From assembly GCA_017883585.1 (NCBI GenBank), contig JADGNG010000046.1, positions 1-44,135 on the forward strand: a stretch of 44,135 nt of DNA, given 5' to 3'. This DNA is from Candidatus Bathyarchaeota archaeon (GTDB taxonomy: Archaea; Thermoproteota; Bathyarchaeia; TCS64). The translations under genes and the position numbers were made by a program. The notes under the pieces are model-generated. The model did no database searches. It was not told the DNA's origin and saw nothing but the letters and a program-made list of their open reading frames with translations. Shown piece after piece: positions 23,613 to 30,925 of the stretch. The stretch's first letter is position 1. Each line of letters opens with the position of its first letter.

Positions 23613-25150
23613 CTCATCTTCCTCCTGTACGCCCTCCAGCTCATCGCCCACCTCTCCGGGTCGTCGAAGGGCGCCGAGTCGACAGCGTGTATCGACGAGT
23701 TATGGGGGGCCTTCTTCAGAATCTCAGGGTCCTCGTACGCCTCCTCGCAGACCCTCTTCAGCACAGCGACCCAGTAGTCGATGTCGGCCTTGCTGTAGGT
23801 CTCGCATGGCTCCGGAGTGAATGGTTCCGCCACGATCCACGGGTGATGGCTCGTGAAATAGCTCTGTACGCCGTAGTCGACGACCCGCTTGTTCACCTCG
23901 TTGATGCCGCAGCCCGTATCAGCCTTCAGCTTCTCGAGGCTCCACCGGACTTGATCGAGGCGCCTCCCCCCGTAGGGCTTGGTGACGCCGGGGACCTCCT
24001 TCATCCTCTCACTCAGGTACTGGTTGTTCAGCATACTGATCTCCGCAGCCTCCCTTATGCCGTCTGCCCCCATGGCGGCGGCCCAAGCGTAGGCGCGGAC
24101 AACCACCTGGAGATTGCCAAGGAAGTCCCTCACCCGCCCGATGCTGTGCGGGCGGTCGTAGTCGAGGTGGTACTTCTCCCCCCTCTTCACGATGACGGGT
24201 ATCGGGAGGTACTTCGCCAGCTCCTCCGTGACGCCAACGGCGCCTGACCCGGGGCCGCTGCTCCCGTGGGGGCTCCCGAAGGTCTTGTGGAGGTTGAAGA
24301 AACTCATGTCGAACCCCGCGTCCCGAGCCCTCGTGACCCCCATGACGCCGTTGAGGTTCGCCTGATCGTAGGCGCAGAGCCCACCCGCCTCATGCACTAT
24401 CCTCGTCCACTCGTCTATATTCGGGTTGAAGATGCCTGTGTCCTCCGGATTCGTGACGAAGATACCCGCCGTGTGCTTAGACACCGCGGCCTTTAGCGCC
24501 TCGACACTCGGGTAGCCCGTCTCGTCGTCGGGGTAGAGGGTCACAACCTTGAAGCCCGCCGTAGCTGGGCACGCCGCGTCGCATGGGTGGCTGAAGATGG
24601 TTGTGATGACCTCGTCGCGCTGCGCCAACTCCCCCGTCTCCTCGTGGTACTTGCGCATGATGACTGCATTGTTGAAGGCGCCCGCGGAGCCACCAGGAGG
24701 CTGGAAGGTGAAAGCGTCCATCCCGCTTATCTCTCGGAGGTAGACGTCCCCGAAACGCCACGCGACCTCGAGGAGGCCCTGCATCGTCTCCTCAGGCTGG
24801 TCGGGGTGAATGCCCGCCACCATCCCTGCTAGCTCCTCGTTGACCTTTGGGCTGTACTTCATCGTGCACGTCCCGACGCCGAGGTCAATCTCTAACTCCA
24901 TGCCGAGCGTCATCTGGCTCAGCCGAAGCCAGTGGCGCAGGGCCTGGGGCTGGCTGATCTCTGGGAGGCCCGGAGGTGTCTTACGCCTCATGCCCTTCGG
25001 TATGAGGGCGTCAGCCTTGCCGACCGCCTTCTGTATCTCCTTCTCTACGCTAGGCAGGATCACACCTCGCTCACCCCTGGCACCCAGCTCGTGTATGAGC
25101 GGCTCGCTCCACATGGGGGCGTGGTACGGGCGAACCTTGACATCTGTCAT
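23609..25150 (-). CDS. gcvPB: Glycine dehydrogenase (decarboxylating) subunit 2
   Basis: The 513-residue protein is the C-terminal half of the split P-protein of the glycine cleavage system. The PLP lysine is in NLHKTFGSPHGSSGPG. FTFQPPGGSAGAFNN, NPEDTGIFNPNIDE and CAYDQANLNGVMG are family signatures. The P-protein decarboxylates glycine and passes the aminomethyl group to lipoyl-H protein. Its ATG overlaps the gcvPA stop by 4 nt. No H, T or L protein gene is in this window. Confidence 0.96.
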   Translation of the reverse strand: MTDVKVRPYHAPMWSEPLIHELGARGERGVILPSVEKEIQKAVGKADALIPKGMRRKTPPGLPEISQPQALRHWLRLSQMTLGMELEIDLGVGTCTMKYSPKVNEELAGMVAGIHPDQPEETMQGLLEVAWRFGDVYLREISGMDAFTFQPPGGSAGAFNNAVIMRKYHEETGELAQRDEVITTIFSHPCDAACPATAGFKVVTLYPDDETGYPSVEALKAAVSKHTAGIFVTNPEDTGIFNPNIDEWTRIVHEAGGLCAYDQANLNGVMGVTRARDAGFDMSFFNLHKTFGSPHGSSGPGSGAVGVTEELAKYLPIPVIVKRGEKYHLDYDRPHSIGRVRDFLGNLQVVVRAYAWAAAMGADGIREAAEISMLNNQYLSERMKEVPGVTKPYGGRRLDQVRWSLEKLKADTGCGINEVNKRVVDYGVQSYFTSHHPWIVAEPFTPEPCETYSKADIDYWVAVLKRVCEEAYEDPEILKKAPHNSSIHAVDSAPFDDPERWAMSWRAYRRKMR

Positions 25151-26553
25151 CGCAGAATCGCCTCCAGCTCTTCGGCGAACCTATCTATGTCCGCCTTGTC
25201 GTGGACCTCGGTTACGCATGTGAGGGCGGACTGGCCCAGCTCCGGGAACTCCTCCGAGATGTCCTTACCCCCGAAGATTCCCTTCCTCAGCAACGCCTTG
25301 TTGACCCGTGCCACCTTCTTACCCGATGCATCGATGCAGAGGGGGAACTCGGTGAAGAAGCCCGGAAACCTCACCTCGACTCCGTCAATCTCCGACAGCT
25401 TTGCCGCGGCGTAGTGGCTTTTCTGCAGTATGGCCTCCCCTACGTCCCTCATGCCCTGGGGACCGAGGAGGCTCATGTAGACGGCTGCGATTACGCCGTG
25501 GAGGGCGGTCGTGGTGCCTACCCAGTCCTTCGCCTTCTCGCGGGCCATGTAACTGGTCCGCTCGTAGGCGGCCTGGCCGAAGCCGCGTTCCCCCTCCTCG
25601 ACGGTGTCAGTTACGCTGATGAGGCGTAGTGGGTACTCGGCAACGTACTTCTCCTCGTCCCTGCTCGCTATGAAACCTGCGAGACCGCCGCCAGCCGTCA
25701 TGTGGACGCCGAGGGGCTGCACCTCGCCGCAGACGATGTCCGCGCCGTAGTCGCTCGGGGGCGATAGGATGCCGAGGCTGATAGGGTCGACGCCGACGAC
25801 GACCTCCGCGCCAGCCTTGTGCGCTATCGCGGCAATCTCATCACCTTGGTCCTCGATTATACCGAGGTAGCTTGGATTTTCGAAGTAGACGCAGGCGGAC
25901 GCTTCGCTGATCTTCCTCCTCATTTCCTTGAGGTCGAGTGTCCCCGTCTTCTTGTCGTAGGCTATCTTCGTAATCTTAAGCGCCCCAGGCATCTCGGTTG
26001 GGTTGCCGAAATTGGTCATAATAGCCAGGCGTGCGGGGCTCATGCCCGCCGGGACGAGTATCTCCCTCCTCCCCGTGAGGCGGGAAGCCATCCTCACCGC
26101 GTTGCCCGCGGCGCTCCCCCAGTCATAGGTGGGGATGCCGCTCACCTCCATGCCGACGAGCTCGCAGATGAGGCTCTGGAACTCCCAGTTCGCCTGGAAC
26201 CTGCCGAGGTCACTGTAGTAGCCACCAGCGTAGGCTGTGAGGAACTCGCCGCGGCGTGCGATCTCGTCGCAGACCTGGGGTATGAAGTGGTTCCAGCAGC
26301 CCCCTCCGAGGAAGCTGAGTGTATCCTCGGTGGACCTGTCCTTGCTGAGGATGTCCGAGACGTGCCTCTTGAGGTCTTGCTCGGCGAGGAAGGCCTCGGG
26401 AAGGTTCATCCGCCTCTTCAAGAGGAGCCTCTCGGGGATCATCTCCGCGTAGAGCTGGTCAGTGCTCTCAGCGCCGACTGCTCTAAGCATCTCCGCCCTG
26501 GCTTCGGGGACGGAATTGGGTATGTATGGGTGCGGATTCTTCGCCAAGGTCAA
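25147..26553 (-). CDS. gcvPA: Glycine dehydrogenase (decarboxylating) subunit 1
   Basis: The 468-residue protein is the N-terminal half of the split P-protein: HPYIPNSVPEARAEMLRAVG, FLGGGCWNHFIPQV, AYAGGYYSDLGRFQANWEF and YDWGSAAGNAVRMASRLTGR are typical. It has no PLP lysine and supports the heterotetramer. No ATG or GTG is near the expected N-terminus; TTG 26553 (or TTG 26547) is used, with a TATA-like GATATAGCC about 34 nt upstream. It starts the gcvPA-gcvPB-SDR operon. Confidence 0.95.
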   Translation of the reverse strand: MTLAKNPHPYIPNSVPEARAEMLRAVGAESTDQLYAEMIPERLLLKRRMNLPEAFLAEQDLKRHVSDILSKDRSTEDTLSFLGGGCWNHFIPQVCDEIARRGEFLTAYAGGYYSDLGRFQANWEFQSLICELVGMEVSGIPTYDWGSAAGNAVRMASRLTGRREILVPAGMSPARLAIMTNFGNPTEMPGALKITKIAYDKKTGTLDLKEMRRKISEASACVYFENPSYLGIIEDQGDEIAAIAHKAGAEVVVGVDPISLGILSPPSDYGADIVCGEVQPLGVHMTAGGGLAGFIASRDEEKYVAEYPLRLISVTDTVEEGERGFGQAAYERTSYMAREKAKDWVGTTTALHGVIAAVYMSLLGPQGMRDVGEAILQKSHYAAAKLSEIDGVEVRFPGFFTEFPLCIDASGKKVARVNKALLRKGIFGGKDISEEFPELGQSALTCVTEVHDKADIDRFAEELEAILR

Positions 26554-26626
26554 TCTGGTTTCTATGGGAGCCCTTATGGGCTATATCCCTGACGGCCCAC
26601 CACACACAGAATCAGTGTTATCGAGT

Positions 26627-26761
26627 CTACTTCGCTAGGCTGACAACGGCCTCTAAGAGGCGCGCCTTGGCAGAGACGAGTTCAACACCAGCCTTCTCCT
26701 CTGCTTCCTCGGGATCGTCCTCCTCAACTCTGTGGACTCGGTAAACGTCGGTGCTACACAT
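26627..26761 (-). CDS. Small acidic protein, 44 residues
   Basis: The frame runs from ATG 26761 to TAG 26627. It begins MCSTDVYRVHRVEEDDPEE and ends in a helical stretch (KARLLEAVVSLAK). Codons follow the GC-rich host preference (GAG, GCC, GTC, AAG), unlike the flanking non-coding DNA. It lies in the space between gcvPA and the divergent oxidoreductase, on the same strand as gcvPA. I know no family; a small regulatory or adaptor protein is possible. It could also be a chance frame. Confidence 0.45.
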   Translation of the reverse strand: MCSTDVYRVHRVEEDDPEEAEEKAGVELVSAKARLLEAVVSLAK

Positions 26762-26874
26762 TGTGTATCGTGATCTGAGCTTCCCCTGTGGGTTTAAGGG
26801 GATTAAGGAGCGGTGAAAGGTATGGGAAATCCATATCGGTTACCTCTAAATACGGGTAGCAACCCCATGCCTGC

Positions 26875-27807
26875 ATGGAATTTAGTCTATACATTAGGCC
26901 GGTAGGCACATACCCGGCCATGCTTGAGTTGTCGAGGTATGCTGAGGAGCTCGGCCTCTTCGGCGTATTCATGAACGACCACATAGAGGGGCTGAGCGGG
27001 GACAGGAAGGAGCCCTACCTTGAGGCCTTCACCGCCTTGGCGGGGATAGGCGTCGAGACGAGAAAGATCAGGGTCGGGCATATAACCCTCTTCAATAGCA
27101 TGAGGAACCCCGCCCTCCTTGCGAAGATGATCACCACCCTCGACGTTATGACGGATGGGCGCTACGAGACCATCCTCGGGGCAGGGTGGAATGAGCCCGA
27201 GTATCTAGGCTACGACCTCATGGGGGGAGGGGCGGGGATGCCGGAAGCTGGTGAGCGCGTCACCCGCCTCAAGGAGACGGCCCAGATCCTAAGGGGCATG
27301 TTCGACAACGAGGTCTTCAGCTTCGAGGGCAAGTACTGGAAGCTCAAAGAGGCCGTGAACGTGCCAGCTCCCATGCAGAAGCCGATGAGGCTTAGCATCG
27401 GGGCCAGGCAGCCGAGGATGATAAGCATCGCTGCGAAGTACGCCGACGGCATGAACGGCAGCGGCAACATGAACGCCATCAAGGGCTACCTGAAAATCCT
27501 TGAGCCAGAGCTCGAGAAGAACGGACGGAAGATGAGGGAGTTCTACCTCCACGGCTTCACAACCATAACGCCGACGAAGACGAAGGCGGAGACCGAGGCG
27601 CTCCTGAAGAAGATCGCGAAGGACAAGCCCGTCAAGGAGGTGGCCGACGACCTATTCGTCGGGACTCCAGACGTACTCGTCGAGAAGCTACGCGCCTGCA
27701 GCGACCTTGGGCTCAAGATGATGATAGTTATCCCTAGGAGCAGCAAGCTCGGCGAGATTAAGGAGACCTGCGCGGTCCTCAGGGACGAGGTCTTCCATCG
27801 GCTCTAG
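26875..27807 (+). CDS. Luciferase-like (LLM) oxidoreductase, probably F420-dependent
   Basis: The 310-residue TIM-barrel protein matches the bacterial luciferase superfamily: FSLYIRPVGTYPAMLELSRY, VFMNDHIEG, IRVGHITLFNSMRNPALLAKM, TLDVMTDGRYETILGAGWNEPEY and a C-terminal VGTPDVLVEKLRACSDLGL. Archaeal members often use coenzyme F420 to oxidise or reduce small substrates; cofactor and substrate here are inferred from the family. A TATA-like CTCTAAATACG lies about 26 nt before ATG 26875, fitting a leaderless message. Confidence 0.86.
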   Translation: MEFSLYIRPVGTYPAMLELSRYAEELGLFGVFMNDHIEGLSGDRKEPYLEAFTALAGIGVETRKIRVGHITLFNSMRNPALLAKMITTLDVMTDGRYETILGAGWNEPEYLGYDLMGGGAGMPEAGERVTRLKETAQILRGMFDNEVFSFEGKYWKLKEAVNVPAPMQKPMRLSIGARQPRMISIAAKYADGMNGSGNMNAIKGYLKILEPELEKNGRKMREFYLHGFTTITPTKTKAETEALLKKIAKDKPVKEVADDLFVGTPDVLVEKLRACSDLGLKMMIVIPRSSKLGEIKETCAVLRDEVFHRL

Positions 27808-27875
27808 CCAAACGGGGGCATAAGGTTCTAAACTGGCAGAAGAAGGGTTCTGCCCGATGTGCGTAGGGGAGTGGT

Positions 27876-28832
27876 TTACTTTCCACCTGCGGGTATGAGG
27901 TCAAACGACATGGGTTGTAAGTCGAATGGCTTCATCCTCATGCCGTCCTCGAGCCCCTTCACCCTGTTCCTGAGGGTGACTTCCGTGGTGCCAGCAGCCT
28001 CGGCAACCTCCTTCTGCGTCCTCTTGTCCCTGTTCTTGACGCAGCTGAGGTAGAGGGCGGCTGCGGCTAGTCCCCTCGGGTCCTTCCCGGAGAGTTCCTG
28101 CCTCGCCTTCGCATCCCTGAGTATATCTACGGCGACCTGCTCGGTCACCCTCTTCAGGTTGAGCTTGGAGGCGATTCCTGGGATGAACTTCTCCGACTCG
28201 TTCAGGGGCATCTTCATCCCTAGGTCCTTGATGAGTAAGCGGTAGGTCCTCGCTACGTCGCCTACATCGCGTCGACTCTCGGTAGCGATGGTCTTGAGTG
28301 GTCTGGGTATGCCCTGCATACGACACGTCGCGTAGATGCAGGCGGCGACGAAGGAGTCGATACTCCTGCCCCTGATCATGTCCCTGTTGAGAGCCTTCCT
28401 GTAGAGGGTTGCAGCGTGGTTCTTCGCGTTCTCAGGGAGGTGGATGGCGGTGGATAGCCTGCTAAGCTCCGCCATAGCGATGCTCAGGTTACGGGCCTGC
28501 GTGTCGTTAACCTTCGACCTGTTATCGTACTTCTTCAGGCGGTACATCTTATCGATCGCCTTCATGTTCAGGGGCTTACCAGTGCCGTCCCTGAGGCAGT
28601 TGAAGCTGGTCGACATACCCTGATCCCAGAGGGAGGGTGTGAGGGCGTGGCCCGCCCTGGACCTACCGATCTCGGAGAACTCGAAGGCCCTCCACTCGGC
28701 ACCCGAGTCGACGATGGAGTTTATTACGAGTCCGCAATCCCCGCAGACTTCCTCGCCGGCTTCTTGGTCCCTGATAATGTGGGATCCCTGACACTTCGGG
28801 CAAACGTGGCTATATTCTTCTTCCATTTTCAT
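27876..28832 (-). CDS. tfb: Transcription initiation factor IIB
   Basis: The 318-residue protein has the N-terminal zinc ribbon (CPKCQGSH and CGDCGLV), the B-reader/linker region (SGAEWRAFEFSEIGRSRAGH) and two cyclin-like repeats, for example GRSIDSFVAACIYATCRMQG and DPRGLAAAALYLSC. It binds the TATA-TBP complex and BRE, then brings RNA polymerase and sets the start site. A helix-turn-helix near the C-terminus (TQKEVAEAAGTTEVTLRNRV) contacts BRE. ATG 28832 or 28826 starts the protein. It is divergent from a TrmB-like regulator. Confidence 0.96.
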   Translation of the reverse strand: MKMEEEYSHVCPKCQGSHIIRDQEAGEEVCGDCGLVINSIVDSGAEWRAFEFSEIGRSRAGHALTPSLWDQGMSTSFNCLRDGTGKPLNMKAIDKMYRLKKYDNRSKVNDTQARNLSIAMAELSRLSTAIHLPENAKNHAATLYRKALNRDMIRGRSIDSFVAACIYATCRMQGIPRPLKTIATESRRDVGDVARTYRLLIKDLGMKMPLNESEKFIPGIASKLNLKRVTEQVAVDILRDAKARQELSGKDPRGLAAAALYLSCVKNRDKRTQKEVAEAAGTTEVTLRNRVKGLEDGMRMKPFDLQPMSFDLIPAGGK

Positions 28833-29014
28833 TCACTCTCTCCATGGTTTCAAACGTAGTCCTGAAGAAGCTCTGACTGGGTCTCCGACTCCAGTGGGCC
28901 TTCATCAACCTGCGCGCGCGCGTTGGCCACAGGCTATTCTTGCTCTTCATTATGAGCCTCTTCATGACACGCGCCTATTTCTAAGCTCAAGCGTGACAGA
29001 GATAACCTTGAGTC

Positions 29015-29070
29015 TGTAACAATAGAACGTGCTTGGTGATTGTAACAATTGAACGAACAATTTAAATTAT
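29015..29070 (+). promoter_or_regulatory. Promoter with two direct repeats before the TrmB-like gene
   Basis: TGTAACAATAGAACG (29015-29029) and TGTAACAATTGAACG (29041-29055) differ at one base and are 26 bp apart. They lie just upstream of an AATTTAAATTA TATA-like element (about 29059-29069), which is 20-25 nt before ATG 29090. Such sites next to BRE/TATA are typical for archaeal regulators. The rest of 28833-29014, the TFB leader region, shows no gene I can support. Confidence 0.6.
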
Positions 29071-29089
29071 GCTCGCCTGAGCTAAATCC

Positions 29090-30724
29090 ATGTCAACCGA
29101 GAGGCTCGCCGCCAAGCTCAGGGGTTTCGGACTCGATAAGGAGGAAGCTGAAATCTACGTTTTCATCTCCGCCTCGGGTCCGACTCCCGCCAGGATCGTG
29201 GCGAGGAGGTTCAGCCTCAACCGCATGAAGGCCTACAGGAGCCTCAAGGCGTTGGAGGAGAAGGAGTTCGTCCAGCGAGTCATGGGTAGGCCGGTCAAGT
29301 TCGTCGCGGCCCCGCTGAGGGTCGTCATCGACCGCCAGATGGGGAGCCTCCACCAGACACTCTCGGACCTCGAGGCGAACCAAGACGCCTTCATCCGGGA
29401 GTGGGAGAACCTCGCGAGTGGCTCCGAGCAGCGCCCCGAGGAGCCGAGGTTCCGCATCTTCCAGGGTAGGCAGCAGGTCTTTGAGCTCCTCCTAGAGATG
29501 TTTGACAGGACACATGACACGCTCAGGCTCGTAACAACGACGAGTGACCTCGCCCGCCTCAGCCTCTGGGGGCTCGATGACAAGTTGAAAGCGCTCAATA
29601 GGCAGGGGAAGAAGATCAGGGTCCTCACCCAGATAGATTCGGAGAATTGGAAGGGGGTCGAACCCTACAGCGACTTCACTGAGACACGCCACATCACTCT
29701 GCAGACGCCGATCAGGTTCGCCATCATAGATGGTGGCGAGGCCCTCACAACAGTCGCCATGGACGACTCCATGAGCATGACCACTAGCGCGGACACGGGC
29801 CTTTGGACGGATGCGCCGAGCTACGTGGCGGCCCTCGGAATATTCTTCGATGCCTTTTGGAGCTTGGCACCGGACGCGGAGTCGGTGATTGAGTCGCTGA
29901 AGACGGGGGAGCCGACGCCTGAGATCAGGACGTACACAACGCAGGAGGAGTACGCCTCCATCTTCAGGGGCATGATCGCCAAGGCCACGAGGATTGTGGA
30001 CATCATCGCCAGGAACGCAACGACGCTCCCGGTGTCGCTCTCGGATATCGAGGAGGTAGCGGGTAGGGGCGTCAACGTGAGGCTTCTAACCAGAACGGAT
30101 GAAGAGACCCTCCCAGAGGTAAGCCGGATCGCCGACACGCCGATAGTCGTCTCGGAGAACGCCGCCGTCACCGACCTTGTCTTCCTCGCCGTCGACGGAA
30201 GAGAGGTTCTCCTCAACGTGCCATACGCTGAGTCGCAGAAGCGCACAATCTGGTCCAACATGCCCGCCTACGTGGGCACGATGCTGCTGGTCTTCAAGGA
30301 CTACTGGGAGCTGGGTAAGCCTCTGCAGGAGAGGCTGCGCCTTGCGGCTCAGCGGAGGAGGGTGGATCTTCTATCCAAGAGGATCCGAGAGGGATTCGAA
30401 GGCGCAGGTTGGGAGGCGGAGACCCCTGGCATCGTCGCCGGCACCACGTCCAAGAACTACACCTTCGACGTCCTCGCTAGAGACCCCGGTAACGCCGATA
30501 ACCGCCTGTGCATAGACGTGGTCGTGAATGAGCCGGTCTACAACAAGATAATCGAGAGGAGTAACGTCGTTCCCGACCTGGCTGCTTCTAGGTACCTCAT
30601 CGCCTCCCTGATGCCCTTCAAGACGGAGGAGCTGAGGCTCGCCGAGTTGTACCGTATCAGGATTATCCACTCGGACACGGAGGAGGGACTCGTCTCCTCT
30701 CTCGTCAAGCTAGTGCAGAGGTAG
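29090..30724 (+). CDS. Large TrmB-like transcriptional regulator with a nuclease-like C-terminal domain
   Basis: The 544-residue protein starts with a TrmB winged helix (to about 75): FGLDKEEAEIYVFISASGPT, MKAYRSLKALEEKEFVQRV. Two similar sensor regions follow, one from about 120 (RIFQGRQQVFELLLEMFDRT, IRVLTQIDSEN) and one from about 280 (RTYTTQEEYASIFRGMI, VRLLTRTDEE); both recall PLD-like TrmB ligand domains. The last 120 residues (SKRIREGFEGAGWEAETPG, NYTFDVLARD, RLCIDVVV) have the look of a PD-(D/E)XK-type fold, which is unusual. Most TrmB proteins are 250-350 residues. It probably regulates itself or TFB through the upstream repeats. Confidence 0.75.
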   Translation: MSTERLAAKLRGFGLDKEEAEIYVFISASGPTPARIVARRFSLNRMKAYRSLKALEEKEFVQRVMGRPVKFVAAPLRVVIDRQMGSLHQTLSDLEANQDAFIREWENLASGSEQRPEEPRFRIFQGRQQVFELLLEMFDRTHDTLRLVTTTSDLARLSLWGLDDKLKALNRQGKKIRVLTQIDSENWKGVEPYSDFTETRHITLQTPIRFAIIDGGEALTTVAMDDSMSMTTSADTGLWTDAPSYVAALGIFFDAFWSLAPDAESVIESLKTGEPTPEIRTYTTQEEYASIFRGMIAKATRIVDIIARNATTLPVSLSDIEEVAGRGVNVRLLTRTDEETLPEVSRIADTPIVVSENAAVTDLVFLAVDGREVLLNVPYAESQKRTIWSNMPAYVGTMLLVFKDYWELGKPLQERLRLAAQRRRVDLLSKRIREGFEGAGWEAETPGIVAGTTSKNYTFDVLARDPGNADNRLCIDVVVNEPVYNKIIERSNVVPDLAASRYLIASLMPFKTEELRLAELYRIRIIHSDTEEGLVSSLVKLVQR

Positions 30725-30731
30725 CCCCTAC

Positions 30732-30925
30732 AAAGCTTTTTATTCGCATCACTGTTTGGATAGCTTACATCCCAACTGGGAGGATGGAACATGGGGTATT
30801 GCTTTGTCGAGCCCCCGACTGCGGGGGAGAGCTGAATGGGGAATCGCATTCTTAGTCCCTAGATTCCCGTCCGAGACTAGTAATGGATTAAAAATCCAAG
30901 AAAACACCACTGGAGGATTCCATGC
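30732..30925 (+). promoter_or_regulatory. Promoter and conserved leader of ilvB copy 2
   Basis: A TATA-like AAAGCTTTTTAT (30732-30743) is followed by TACAT (30766-30770) with the same spacing as in the copy 1 leader (31 versus 30 nt). Then come a hairpin CATCC/GGATG (30768-30786), the box CATGGGGTATTGCTTT (30790-30805), a hairpin CCCCC/GGGGG (30812-30827), a changed second box ATGGGGAATCGCATT (30836-30850) 45 nt after the first, and a hairpin GGGAATC/GATTCCC (30839-30868). Mini-ORFs at 30791-30835 (14 codons, GGAGG 7 nt upstream) and, directly after its stop, 30836-30862 (8 codons) match the copy 1 layout. GGAGG at 30912-30916 serves ilvB. Confidence 0.7.

Noticed and set aside
28875-28915. 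TGATGA on the minus strand upstream of tfb as a possible C/D RNA
   Set aside because: No matching CTGA box and no terminal stem.
28810-28965. A 51-residue basic ORF on the minus strand running into the TFB start
   Set aside because: It overlaps the first codons of tfb in another frame and has no recognisable pattern; more likely part of the TFB leader.
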